Shown here: in pieces, positions 43,492-52,441 of the stretch
Numbering within the stretch: the first letter of the stretch is position 1
How the letters are laid out: every line of letters begins with the position of its first letter
Assembly (NCBI GenBank): GCA_963731205.1
Contig: CAVSUJ010000002.1
Coordinates: forward strand, 806,001-870,000
DNA length: 64,000 bases
Reading direction: 5' to 3'
Source: DATAZK01 sp963731205
Lineage (GTDB): Bacteria > Actinomycetota > Actinomycetes > Frankiales > Frankiaceae
The notes under the pieces: generated by a model
Seen by the model: the letters and a program-made list of their open reading frames with translations, nothing else
What the model was told of the DNA's origin: nothing
The model's database searches: none
Translations under genes and position numbers: made by a program

Positions 43492-44250
43492 CGTTGGCTC
43501 GCTGACCCGACCGCGGACGACGTCACCCACCGCCATCCGGCCGGGCACTGTCACGACGGATCCGACGGCCAGCTTGCCGTCCCGCTCGCGGTTGATGGTG
43601 CGCAGCACATCGAGATCGCGTTCGATGCCGCCGGGCTGCGGGCGGGTCGTCATGACGCAGCGGCCGAGCCTTCGGCGCACGGAGAGCCGGGCATCGCCGA
43701 TCGTCACCTCGTGTCCGACCAACGCCACCTCGGTCTCGGTGGGACCCATGTCGAGCAGCACGTTCGCCCGGAACCGTCGGGGATCCCAGTCGCCGATCGT
43801 CGCAGTCGCGAGCAGCGAGACGCTGGCGGCAGCGAGGTCGTGAAAAGCGCCGGGCGAGCCGTCAAACGCCCGCCAGCCAGTATGAGCTTCATCCTCGAAG
43901 TCAGCGGGGCTCTCGTAGCGCCGCGGGCCGGGCTCGTCGGCCCGGCGCAAGGAGACGGGCCGCTGCAGCCACTCCGAGAGATCGGCGTCGCCCTCGCTGA
44001 TACGCCCGTCGGGCAGGGTGATTTCGGCATTTCCATCGGGGCGCAGCCGCGCCGAGGCGAACAGCAGCTCAGGGCAGCGCCGGCCGGTGACCCCCATACC
44101 CGTCTCACGGTCGAAGATGGCAAAGCGCCGGTCGCCTCGAAGGCCCTCAAAGCCCACATCGATCTGCGAAACCTGCTCGCCCTGCAGTGATTTCACCGGG
44201 TAACGCCACACCGCGACGACGCTGGCCGCTGCAGGGTCCGAGATGCCCAC
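43465..44250 (-). CDS. MOSC-domain protein with MOSC N-terminal beta-barrel
   Basis: The 261-residue protein has an N-terminal beta-barrel (VVAVWRYPVKSLQGEQVSQI, GDRRFAIFDRETG) and a MOSC domain with FRANVLLD and RLGRCVMTTRPQPG, where the conserved Cys of molybdenum-cofactor-binding MOSC proteins appears. Members reduce N-hydroxylated compounds or carry sulfur. Stand-alone members like this are common in actinobacteria. It converges on the amidase gene with overlapping ends. Confidence 0.9.
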   Translation of the reverse strand: MGISDPAAASVVAVWRYPVKSLQGEQVSQIDVGFEGLRGDRRFAIFDRETGMGVTGRRCPELLFASARLRPDGNAEITLPDGRISEGDADLSEWLQRPVSLRRADEPGPRRYESPADFEDEAHTGWRAFDGSPGAFHDLAAASVSLLATATIGDWDPRRFRANVLLDMGPTETEVALVGHEVTIGDARLSVRRRLGRCVMTTRPQPGGIERDLDVLRTINRERDGKLAVGSVVTVPGRMAVGDVVRGRVSEPTSASRSLPR

Positions 44251-44259
44251 GAGCCGAGG

Positions 44260-44736
44260 CTATGACCGAAGGATGTTCGCCGTGTTACGAGATGGCTCCG
44301 TGGCCCCGACGACGGTCCCGTGACTGGACGGCCACGTGAAGGCGATCCTCTCCCCGGGCCCTAGCGCCTGGAACTGGGCAGCGGCGCGCGCGAGCGCTGT
44401 CGTGACCGGGGTGGAGCGTCCCTGCTTCCACTCGGCCACGTGACGGCCTGCAAGCTGCTCGGAGGCGGCGAGTTCACTTCGATGCGCGGCGATGACCGCG
44501 CGGCCGGGCTTCGTACGACGGCGTCCGGTGCTCTTGAACGTCGCCCCGGCCGCGATCAAGCCCCAGAATCCCGTCTCGTAGCCCGTCGCCGCCTCGATGA
44601 CGTACTGGGCCAGATCATGGGAGATGTCACCGCGGCCCAAAGCCATCATGCTTCCGGGGACGTGGGTCCGCTTGCCGAGGTAGGCGTCCCAGCCGGAGAT
44701 CCGCGCCTCGTCGTTGCGGTAGAACTCGACACGCAT
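44260..44736 (-). CDS. Conserved protein of unknown function
   Basis: This protein has 158 residues and is hydrophilic. Notable segments are MRVEFYRNDEARISGWDAY, GKRTHVPGSMMALGRGDI, ISHDLAQYVIEAATGYETG, and FWGLIAAGATFKSTGRRRT. They recur, by my recollection, in unnamed actinobacterial proteins. The middle region with SHDLAQYV could hold a metal-binding or helical core, but no family is recognised. The start at 44736 avoids a short unrelated lead to 44772. Confidence 0.75.
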   Translation of the reverse strand: MRVEFYRNDEARISGWDAYLGKRTHVPGSMMALGRGDISHDLAQYVIEAATGYETGFWGLIAAGATFKSTGRRRTKPGRAVIAAHRSELAASEQLAGRHVAEWKQGRSTPVTTALARAAAQFQALGPGERIAFTWPSSHGTVVGATEPSRNTANILRS

Positions 44737-44871
44737 CAGGCGAGTAGAACACCGGCCGTTGCCGATTTCCAACGCTTAATGCCGCTCAGGCGAGGAGACG
44801 GTTGACGGCAACGGGGCGAGCCTCAATATCGAACGATGCTGATCCAGTGGCCACCCGGCTGAACTGAGCCG

Positions 44872-44994
44872 CGGCGCACGCCGTGGCCCATCCACATCCA
44901 CATCATCGCCGCCGCCGGCGAACTCCTCCGCGAACTGACTCTGAGCCCGGCCATCGAAGACCAGCCCCAGAACCCACGAATGGAAGAGCTCTAG
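44872..44994 (+). pseudogene. Transposase/integrase C-terminal remnant
   Basis: Translation of 44872-44994 ends in IHIIAAAGELLRELTLSPAI and a stop. The AAAGELLRELTL stretch resembles the C-terminus of actinobacterial integrase-core transposases, which end with a similar TGELLRELTLDP motif. No start, catalytic residues or terminal inverted repeats remain. The gap from 44737 to 45179 is otherwise without genes. This suggests an old, mostly lost insertion. Confidence 0.45.
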
Positions 44995-45179
44995 GCGAGA
45001 AACACTGGAGCCCCTCAAGGTTCTGGTGTAGCTAGCACCCCCGTCAATGTGGTCCTGCCAACCCTTGCGGCAGACGTTCCGCTGTCCTCAAATAGTGCTC
45101 ATGGACCGTCCGCTGGCCTGTGCGCCGCCGGTACCGATCGTCCGGATCGGGCTAGGCGGCCGGCAGTGACCCCTCCAAC

Positions 45180-47594
45180 GTGAACTTTGTCTTCGCCTGG
45201 CTGCGTACCGACTTTCGGCGACGGTGGCGATCGCTGGCGGTGCTCATGCTGTTGATCTTGATCTCCGGTGCGACTGTCATGACGTCTCTGGCCGGCGCGC
45301 GACGTGGAGCGAGCGCATGGGCAAGGCTGCAGTCGCGCACATTTCCCGCAACGGCGGCCGTATTGGCGAATACCCCGAACTTCGATTGGAGCAAGTTCCG
45401 CAAGCTTCCGGAAGTCGCGGCGATGACCACGTTCATCGTCGATTACAGCTACTCCGTCGACGGTCGCCCAGCAACTCCGAGCGCGTTTCCACCTGATGAC
45501 GACCAGACCATGCGGACGGTGGAGAAACCGGTCGTCTACCAGGGGCGCGTGTTCGACCCGAAGCGCGCCGACGAGGTCGTGGTCAGCCGCCAGTTCGTCG
45601 CCAAGTACCACAAGGGCGTCGGAGACACCGTTGTCGTGGATCTGCCGAGTCAGAAGCAGGTGGAGGAGGGGCTCGAAGCCGGTCCCGGGGTCACGCTCGG
45701 CGGTCCGCGGCTGCGGATGCGGATCGTCGGAGTGGTGTCGTCGCCCTGGTTCGTGGATCAGACGGGTGGCCCAGGTGTGATCACCCTTTCACCGGGGGTG
45801 GCAGCCCGCTATCCGCTGAATTTCGTGGGAAATCCCAGAGATCCCGGCAACGAGGCGTTCGTCAACGCTCTCATCCGGCTGCGCGGCGGTGAGGCTGCAA
45901 TTCCGATACTGCGGGCTGACATCCAGAAGCTCACCGGCCGGTCGGACATCGACGTGCTCGATCTGCCGGAGGGAGAGCGTCAGCTCAGACGCGACACCTC
46001 CTTCGAGGCACGCTGCCTCCTGGCGTTCGGATTGGCTGCCTTTGCCGCCGCCGTGTTTCTGGTGGGGCAAGCAATTGCGCGCTACTCCGCCGCAAGCGTG
46101 GCCGACCTGCGGACGATGCAAGCGCTGGGCTTGACTCCCCGTCAGGCCATCGTCACGGCAGCGGCCGGCCCCGCCCTGACGGGTGTCGTCGGTGCCGGCC
46201 TTGCTGCCGGCGCGGCGTACGTGGCCTCGCATTGGATGCCGATAGGCAGCGCGTCTTTGGTCGAGCCGACGCCGGGCATGAAATGGGACTGGGTCGTGCT
46301 CGGCCTGGGAATCCCCGTCATCGCAGTCTTGGTGGCAGTGGTTGCTGCGTCCGCGGCCTGGCTCGCGCTCGGGGCAGCACAAAGGGGAGCGGGGATTCGC
46401 CGTTCGGTCATCGCGACCGCCATCGCCAGGAGTGGCCTGCCGGTGCCCATCACCGTCGGTACACGATTTGCCCTCGAGTCCGGCAGGGGGCGAAATGCGG
46501 TGCCGGTCCGGCCCGCCCTGATTGGAGCGGTCGCCGGCGTGCTCGGGATCCTCGCGGCATTCACCTTTTCCCACGCCGTCTCCGATGCTGCTCAGCATCC
46601 GGTTCGATTCGGTCAGACCTTCCAGCTCGACGGCTACCTCGGCGTCAACGGCCAGGACTTCTTGCCCGCGTCCGGCCTGCTCGCCGGCCTTGCGAAGGAC
46701 CCGAACGTCACGGGAATCGACGACGCGCGTACCGCCGTCGCGACCGGTCCAGACGGACACGCGTCGATATCTCTGTATGCCTACGGAGGCAGCAAACGAC
46801 TTCCTGTCGTGCTCACCGCGGGAAGGATGGTTCAAGCGGGCGACGAGGTGGTGCTTGCCCCGCAGACGCTCACGGCGCTGCACGCCAAAGTCGGGCAGCG
46901 AATTGCGCTGTCGGGCAATCGCCGTTCGGCGAAGTATCTGATCACCGGTACCGGATTCGTCCCCGAGGGGTCGCACAACGGGTACGCCGACGGCGGCTGG
47001 GTCACTCCGGCCGGCTACGATTCGATCTTCACCGGCTTCAAATTCCACATGGTTCTGGTCGCGCTTCGTCCCGGTGCACGGGGACCGGACGCCGCGGCAA
47101 ACCTCGGCACCGCGATGGCCAAGATCAACCCTGCTTACCAAGGCTTCTTCGAGCTCTCTGCTCCGCCGACCGAGATCGCCGAAATCCGTGAAGTGCGCGT
47201 GCTTCCGATCCTGTTGGGTGCGTTTCTTGCACTGCTCGCCGTCGGAGCGGTGGGGCACGCTCTGGCAACGGCCGTACGGCGCCGCGCACACGACCTCGCC
47301 GTCCTTCGTGCGCTGGGTATGACCCAATGGCAGAGCCGCTGGATCACCTTGACCCACGCGACCGTCGTCGCAGTCATCGGTCTGCTCTTCGGTGTACCGC
47401 TCGGACTTGCGGTAGGACGCGGTGTCTGGCGGGCCGTCGCCGATTACACGCCTATCGCTTACGTACCACCCCTAGCCGTATGGGCTCTCGCACTCGTGGG
47501 GCCGACCACGCTCCTGATTGCCGCTGCGCTCGCCGCCTGGCCAGGCCGTCGAGCGGCCCGGCTACGCGTCGCGACGATCCTGAGGGCCGAGTGA
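45180..47594 (+). CDS. ABC3-type (FtsX/MacB-like) transporter permease
   Basis: This 804-residue membrane protein has an N-terminal helix, a large extracytoplasmic domain (about residues 45-270), then two FtsX-like permease blocks (about 275-410 and 680-800) separated by helices and a second external domain. Landmarks are RRRAHDLAVLRALGMTQWQ and ADLRTMQALGLTPRQA, the coupling motifs of ABC3 permeases, and RVATILRAE at the end. No ATPase gene is next to it. The ATPase may be encoded elsewhere or have been lost with the adjacent transposase scar. Lipid or lipoprotein export is a family-level guess. Confidence 0.88.
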   Translation: MNFVFAWLRTDFRRRWRSLAVLMLLILISGATVMTSLAGARRGASAWARLQSRTFPATAAVLANTPNFDWSKFRKLPEVAAMTTFIVDYSYSVDGRPATPSAFPPDDDQTMRTVEKPVVYQGRVFDPKRADEVVVSRQFVAKYHKGVGDTVVVDLPSQKQVEEGLEAGPGVTLGGPRLRMRIVGVVSSPWFVDQTGGPGVITLSPGVAARYPLNFVGNPRDPGNEAFVNALIRLRGGEAAIPILRADIQKLTGRSDIDVLDLPEGERQLRRDTSFEARCLLAFGLAAFAAAVFLVGQAIARYSAASVADLRTMQALGLTPRQAIVTAAAGPALTGVVGAGLAAGAAYVASHWMPIGSASLVEPTPGMKWDWVVLGLGIPVIAVLVAVVAASAAWLALGAAQRGAGIRRSVIATAIARSGLPVPITVGTRFALESGRGRNAVPVRPALIGAVAGVLGILAAFTFSHAVSDAAQHPVRFGQTFQLDGYLGVNGQDFLPASGLLAGLAKDPNVTGIDDARTAVATGPDGHASISLYAYGGSKRLPVVLTAGRMVQAGDEVVLAPQTLTALHAKVGQRIALSGNRRSAKYLITGTGFVPEGSHNGYADGGWVTPAGYDSIFTGFKFHMVLVALRPGARGPDAAANLGTAMAKINPAYQGFFELSAPPTEIAEIREVRVLPILLGAFLALLAVGAVGHALATAVRRRAHDLAVLRALGMTQWQSRWITLTHATVVAVIGLLFGVPLGLAVGRGVWRAVADYTPIAYVPPLAVWALALVGPTTLLIAAALAAWPGRRAARLRVATILRAE

Positions 47595-47667
47595 AGGCGG
47601 AGGTGGGCGGCGGCGCCCTCCGTCCTCATGCTGAGGCGGCCGTCTGTTGTCAGTTGCACAACGTTGC

Positions 47668-47755
47668 GGAGGGCGTGGGATTCGAACCCACGATGAGGCG
47701 CAAACCCCATAGCGGTTTTCAAGACCGCCGCCATCGGCCACTAGGCGAGCCCTCC
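47668..47755 (-). tRNA. serT: tRNA-Ser (anticodon UGA)
   Basis: On the minus strand the 88-base sequence folds into a class II tRNA with acceptor stem GGAGGGC, a D arm with GCCTAGTGG, anticodon loop CTTGAAA (anticodon TGA at 47719-47721), a long variable arm and T loop GTTCGAATC. The long variable arm and UGA anticodon identify serine. CCA is not encoded. The symbol follows common usage for this isoacceptor. Confidence 0.95.
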
Positions 47756-47778
47756 TGGCAGCGTCAGTGTTTCACGCG

Positions 47779-48435
47779 CTACTCGACGACGTCGGCCACG
47801 GCCGGACCGAAGATGCACAGCCCGTCGAGGAACGGGGTGGGATCGCCCGACCAGTCCATTCCCGCGAGCTGTGCGCGGCTGCGGCGCCCGAGGCGCCAGC
47901 GGAAGGCCTCCCAGGAAGTGGTCCGCAGGGTGACGGGCTCGCCCTCCTCAGGGCCCACCCGAATCTGCTTGCGCTCCGTCTCGATGACCAGCGGCGTCGC
48001 CGGACCCAGGGCACCGAGGAGCACCTTGGCGACCACCTCGATGACGGCGGCGTCGCGTCCTGTGGTGTCGCCGAGGGCACCGCGCACGTCGTATTCATGC
48101 GAGAGCGCGTCCATCACGACCGCCCAGACGCCGCCGTCGGCGAGGCGTTCGACGTCAGGACTCACACCCGACCATTTCTCGATGAGCTCGTCGGTCGCGA
48201 CGCCGGCGCCGCGTGTCACGTGACCTGCCGTCCACTCCGCCGTCGGACCGCTGGTCAGCTTGCCACTCGCGAGATCCTCGGCGACCCCGGTCAGATGCGC
48301 GATGACATCGTGCACCGTCCATCCGGGCGTGGCCGGGACGGGTGTGGCGTCCTCGTCCGGGTGCTGGCGTACCAGCGCTGACAGTCGCTCCCGGCTCTCG
48401 CGGTAGTACTGCGACAAGGGGGTCCGCTCCGCCAT
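47779..48435 (-). CDS. Maleylpyruvate isomerase family (DinB-like, mycothiol-dependent type) protein
   Basis: The 218-residue protein has the N-terminal DinB-like four-helix domain of the mycothiol-dependent maleylpyruvate isomerase family: ATPGWTVHDVIAHLTGVAEDL. The His in VHDVIAHL and HEYDVRGALG serve as likely metal ligands. The C-terminal part (SWEAFRWRLGRRSRAQL) is typical of these actinobacterial proteins. Substrate unknown; isomerase activity should not be assumed. It starts near the tRNA gene and has no operon partner. Confidence 0.85.
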   Translation of the reverse strand: MAERTPLSQYYRESRERLSALVRQHPDEDATPVPATPGWTVHDVIAHLTGVAEDLASGKLTSGPTAEWTAGHVTRGAGVATDELIEKWSGVSPDVERLADGGVWAVVMDALSHEYDVRGALGDTTGRDAAVIEVVAKVLLGALGPATPLVIETERKQIRVGPEEGEPVTLRTTSWEAFRWRLGRRSRAQLAGMDWSGDPTPFLDGLCIFGPAVADVVE

Positions 48436-48545
48436 AAGCGATCACCGTAGCCCGCCTGGGCGCCAACCTGGTTGACAGGAAGCCGCCACCGCGACCGAAT
48501 GGACAGCGTGCTCACCTCGCGACTGCCCCGACCGGGCACCGGCAG

Positions 48546-49859
48546 GTGAGCGAGACCCCCATGGGGTCGGCGGTTCATCTCGAGCTTCCTTCCCCGTCGC
48601 AAAGCGCTGCGCACGAAGCAGCGAACCGCCCGCGGACGGTGGTCCGCGCGCTCTCGGCGGTCACATTCCTGGAATGGTTCGGCGCCAGCGTCGGGTTGCC
48701 GCTGCTTCCCGTCTACCTGGAAGACCGCGGCGCCTCCAGCGTCACCGTCGGGCTCGTCGTGGCGGCCTACTTCGCGGCCGGCGTCATGCTGCAGTACGTC
48801 TTCGGCCGCCTGGTCGACAAGGTGACGCCGGCACCCGTGCTCCGCGTGGGGCTCGTCATCTTCGCGATCGGCGGGCTCACGCTGGCGCTGCCGCTCACGC
48901 CCGGCCTGTTCGCCATCTCGCGGCTGTTGCAGGGCGCCGGGGCCGGAGCCGCAGAGGTGGCCGCGCTTGCCGCGGTGGGCGCCGTGGTCCCCGAAGGAGA
49001 GCGCGGCCGCGCCTTCGCCTCCATCTACGGCAATCAACTGGCCGGGATGGCCGTCGGTCCACTCGTCGGCAGCCTGATCGGCGCCTTCTCGGTGACGGCA
49101 GTGTTCATCGCCGGCGGCCTCATCTCGCTGCTCGCCTGGATCCCGATCGCGATGCTGCGGCGCCGGGTCGGCGCGGACGCGCTGAGACCCGCCGAAGTCA
49201 CCGTCACCTCAGAGCCCGAAGACCTCGAAACCCCTGTGGCGACTGAGGAATCCACACGTCGCTCGAGCAACGTGGCGCGCCGCGTGCTCCTCGGATCCGT
49301 CCTCACCGCGGCGGCTTTCGGCCTGACCGTCGGTGTGTACGAAACCTGCTGGACCCTGCTGCTCACGAATCGTGGAGCCGCCAACTGGCAGGTGGGCCTG
49401 TCGTGGACGCTGTTCGCCCTGCCGTTCGTGGTCGCCTCACGTCCGGCAGGACGGCTCGCTGACGCGGTGGATCGCCGCTACCTGGTGGTCGTCTCGTTCT
49501 CGATAGCTCTCGCCTGCTGCGCCGTCTACCCCTTCCTGCACAGCCTCGTCTGGCTGATGCTGCTCGGAGTCGTCGAGGCGGCAGCCACGGCGGTCACCAT
49601 CCCGGCGGTGCAATCCCTGCTGAGCCAAGGGATCCCGGTGCGCCGCCTCGGCCGCGCGCAGGGGATCTTCGCCACGGCGGAGACGGCGACGACCGCACTC
49701 GCGGCCGGAGTCAGCGGTTCGCTTTTCTCGCTGCGGCCGTGGATACCGTTCGTCGGCGGCGGAGTCATAGGCATCCTGCTGATCGCCACGCTGCCCTTCA
49801 TCTGGGCATCGGTAGCCGGGCGGGCCTCAGCGGCGGCGGCCGGCGTCGCGCAAAACTGA
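48546..49859 (+). CDS. Major facilitator superfamily transporter
   Basis: The 437-residue protein has twelve predicted helices, with the MFS loop 2-3 motif FGRLVDKVTPAPVLRVG, the loop 8-9 counterpart AGRLADAVDRRYLVVVS, and ISRLLQGAGAGAAEVAAL in helix 4. The pattern fits drug/metabolite exporters. A polar loop of about 45 residues separates the two halves. The GTG start at 48546 leaves about 35 polar residues before helix 1. Its stop codon lies in the left arm of an inverted repeat. Confidence 0.9.
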   Translation: MSETPMGSAVHLELPSPSQSAAHEAANRPRTVVRALSAVTFLEWFGASVGLPLLPVYLEDRGASSVTVGLVVAAYFAAGVMLQYVFGRLVDKVTPAPVLRVGLVIFAIGGLTLALPLTPGLFAISRLLQGAGAGAAEVAALAAVGAVVPEGERGRAFASIYGNQLAGMAVGPLVGSLIGAFSVTAVFIAGGLISLLAWIPIAMLRRRVGADALRPAEVTVTSEPEDLETPVATEESTRRSSNVARRVLLGSVLTAAAFGLTVGVYETCWTLLLTNRGAANWQVGLSWTLFALPFVVASRPAGRLADAVDRRYLVVVSFSIALACCAVYPFLHSLVWLMLLGVVEAAATAVTIPAVQSLLSQGIPVRRLGRAQGIFATAETATTALAAGVSGSLFSLRPWIPFVGGGVIGILLIATLPFIWASVAGRASAAAAGVAQN

Positions 49860-49909
49860 GAAGCACGCGTTATGACGCGGTCTTCACGCCCCGAACCCAG
49901 TTTTGCGCG
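49847..49909. repeat. 12-base perfect inverted repeat spanning the MFS stop codon
   Basis: CGCGCAAAACTG (49847-49858) is repeated inverted as CAGTTTTGCGCG (49898-49909). The 39-base centre holds a small CGCGT/ACGCG stem. The left arm includes the last codons of the MFS gene. Its role is unclear; it may help terminate transcription or mark an insertion footprint. Confidence 0.8.
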
Positions 49910-49912
49910 CCC

Positions 49913-49940
49913 GCCGGCGTCCGGTTGCACGGACGCCGGC
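49913..49940. terminator. Strong hairpin between MFS and MMPL genes
   Basis: A perfect 11-base-pair stem (GCCGGCGTCCG and complement) closes on a GTTGCA loop between the convergent MFS and MMPL stop codons. It directly follows the 12-base inverted repeat. It can end transcription from both directions. Confidence 0.85.
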
Positions 49941-49950
49941 GCTCGACGCC

Positions 49951-52185
49951 TCAGCGATCGCTGGTCGCGTACTCCTCGGGTCGCGGCTCGAACTCCTCAG
50001 GCGGCTCCGGTGCCTCCACCGAGATCCGCGGCGCAAATCGCTGGAGCCACTTCGGGAAGTACCAATTGGACTTGCCGAACAGGTGCATCAGCGACGGGAC
50101 GAGCATCGTGCGCAGGATGAACGCGTCGAGGAAGACCGCAGTCGCAAGGCCGGTACCGAAGATCTTGATCGTTCGACCGGGACTCGTCAGGAACCCGAGG
50201 AAGACCGCGATCATGATGATGGCCGCGGCCGTGATGATCCCACCGGTCTCGGCCTGGCCGTAGGTCACCGCCCGCTCGTTGTCCTTGCTGTGCACCCACT
50301 CCTCGTGCATCCGGCTGACCAGGAACACCTGGTAGTCCATCGAGAGCCCGAACAGGATCGCGAAGAGCATCACGGGTATCCAGGCATCCAGTGGAGCACC
50401 TGGCCCGGCCCCCAACCCGTCAGAACCCCAGCCGTACTGGAAGATCGCCACCAGCACGCCGAACGAACCTCCGGCCGCGAGCAGATTCATGATCGCGGCG
50501 GTCAGAGGCACGACGAGGCTTCGGAACGCGAGCGCCAGCAGGATGAACGACAGGCCGACCACGACGCCGATGAACAAAGGCATCTTGCGGCTGAGCACCT
50601 TCGCGAAGTCGACGTTGATGGCCGTATCGCCGTAGGTGTAGATGTGATTGGGCGTGCCCTCATACAGCGGAGGCAGGACGCTGGAACGCAGATGACGCAC
50701 CAGCTGGTAGGTCTTCTCCGACTGCGGTGACGTGGTCGACTTGAAGGTCACGAACGAGATGTCGGGCTTCAGCGAGATGGTGCCGATGCTCGTCGTGTCG
50801 ACGCCCGGCACCCTCTTCAGCGCCGCTTCGACGCGCTGCAGATACGCCTGCTGAGACGCACCGGGCCCGCTCACCACGGCCTCCACCGCGGAGTTGTAAC
50901 CCACGCCGAACTCCGAGCTGATCAGGTCATAGCCGACCCGCGTGGTCGAGCTCTTCGGGTCGGTCCCCTGGTCGCTGGCACCGAGCTGCAGCGAGAAGAA
51001 GGGCACCGCCAGCACGACGATCAGCGCCCCGGAGCCGAGGGCGATGAGGCCTGGCCGCCGGGCGACCAGCGCTGCCCAACGCGCCCAACGACCGATGGGC
51101 CGGTCGGAGATGAACTGCCCGGCCCGCACCGCCGCGCGATGCTTGCGCGGCAGCACCTTCAGCCCGAACAGGCTCAGCAGCGCGGGCAGCAGGGTCAGCG
51201 ATGCCGCCATGGTGAAGCCCACGGCCAGCGCCGTAGCCACCGCCATGCCGTTGAAGAAGCTCACCCCGAGCGCGATGAGGCCCAGGATGGCGATGCACAC
51301 CGTCGTTCCGGCGAAGAGCACGGCGCGGCCGGAGGTGTTGATGGCCAGGACGATCGAGTCGGGCACGGACATCCCGCGCCGCAGATTTCGGCGATGTCGC
51401 GTGACGATGAACAGCGCATAATCCACCCCCACGCCGATCACCATCAGTTCAGCCAGATATGGCGTGATGTTCGAGACGTTGATGGCGTGGCTCAGGATGT
51501 AGATCACCCCGAGGCCACCGACGAGAGCGACGATCGCGCAGGCCAGCGGCAGCACCGTCGCCGCTACGGTGCGGAACACGATGGCGAGGATGATGAGGGC
51601 GGCCAGGAAGCCGATGAACACGGAGCTTCCCGAGCCCGAGCTCTGCCCGACTCCGCCGAACGCGTTGCCGGTGAACTCGACCTGCAGCGAGGAGCTGCGC
51701 AGCTGCTTCAAGCGGTCGTAGACGTTGGTGAACAGGCTCGGTGTGTAGTGGTTGTTCTGCCAGGTGATGTTGACCAGCGCCGTGTCTGAGCCGCGTTGGG
51801 TGTTCAGCAGCTTCGGGTTACCGCCGACGACGGCGTTGGGCTTCGAGCAGTCGATCGATTGCCACGGGGACGCGATGAGCGCGACGTGATTGCCCGATCC
51901 GCACAGCGCGACCAGAGCCGGCTCCACCCCTGCGGGAGTGCCGTGGAACGCACCGCTCTTGTCCTTGAGGACGACCGTGCCGACGACGCCGTTCTGGTTG
52001 TTGAGCCCCGCATTTTTGAGCAGCTTCGCGACAGACGCCGTCTCGGTGTGCGGCAGGCTGAACGTGTCCTTGTAAGAGGAGCCGCCGAGGGCGCTGGCAA
52101 CGCCCTGCGCCACAACGATGACCACAATCCAGGTGACGATGACCAGCCAGCGGCGACGGATCGCCAGGCGGGCGAGTGATCCCAA
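49951..52185 (-). CDS. MMPL-family RND transporter
   Basis: This 744-residue protein has the layout of MmpL/YdfJ exporters: helix 1 (RRRWLVIVTWIVVIVVAQG), an external loop of about 150 residues, helices 2-6 with GVGVDYALFIVTRHR, a second external loop, and helices 8-12 with FGLSMDYQVFLVSRM. The two D-Y motifs are the proton-relay Asp-Tyr pairs. Substrates are typically lipids or glycolipids. The start is TTG at 52185, with GGGAG six bases upstream; it gives the short ARLAIRRRW lead usual in the family. The frame is open to 52341, so an upstream TTG is possible. Confidence 0.9.
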   Translation of the reverse strand: MGSLARLAIRRRWLVIVTWIVVIVVAQGVASALGGSSYKDTFSLPHTETASVAKLLKNAGLNNQNGVVGTVVLKDKSGAFHGTPAGVEPALVALCGSGNHVALIASPWQSIDCSKPNAVVGGNPKLLNTQRGSDTALVNITWQNNHYTPSLFTNVYDRLKQLRSSSLQVEFTGNAFGGVGQSSGSGSSVFIGFLAALIILAIVFRTVAATVLPLACAIVALVGGLGVIYILSHAINVSNITPYLAELMVIGVGVDYALFIVTRHRRNLRRGMSVPDSIVLAINTSGRAVLFAGTTVCIAILGLIALGVSFFNGMAVATALAVGFTMAASLTLLPALLSLFGLKVLPRKHRAAVRAGQFISDRPIGRWARWAALVARRPGLIALGSGALIVVLAVPFFSLQLGASDQGTDPKSSTTRVGYDLISSEFGVGYNSAVEAVVSGPGASQQAYLQRVEAALKRVPGVDTTSIGTISLKPDISFVTFKSTTSPQSEKTYQLVRHLRSSVLPPLYEGTPNHIYTYGDTAINVDFAKVLSRKMPLFIGVVVGLSFILLALAFRSLVVPLTAAIMNLLAAGGSFGVLVAIFQYGWGSDGLGAGPGAPLDAWIPVMLFAILFGLSMDYQVFLVSRMHEEWVHSKDNERAVTYGQAETGGIITAAAIIMIAVFLGFLTSPGRTIKIFGTGLATAVFLDAFILRTMLVPSLMHLFGKSNWYFPKWLQRFAPRISVEAPEPPEEFEPRPEEYATSDR

Positions 52186-52441
52186 CGCAAACTCCCGGGT
52201 GTTGTGGGCACGAGCCGGAGGTGCCCTCGGTGGCGGTAGCAGCCAGCGCCGCAATTCATCCCATGCCGATCGCAGCTGGGGGACGCGTGGCGTGATCCAT
52301 TTTGCGTCATCATCCAAGCGCGGTGGGCGCAGCAGCGCCAACCATTTGTTCGGTTTGTTCCGCGGAAGTTACGGGTGGCCCAGGCAACGGCTGCTGGGCT
52401 GGGTCATGCTGAAGCATGCGACGGGCGCAGGAGATCCTGCC

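Noticed and set aside
44776..45018. 80-codon minus-strand frame in the gap before the permease
   Set aside because: No similarity, no ribosome-binding site and it is antisense to the transposase-like remnant.
45789..47357. 522-codon minus-strand frame opposite the ABC permease
   Set aside because: No recognisable motif and Arg/Gly/His-rich composition; the plus strand encodes a clear FtsX-like permease.
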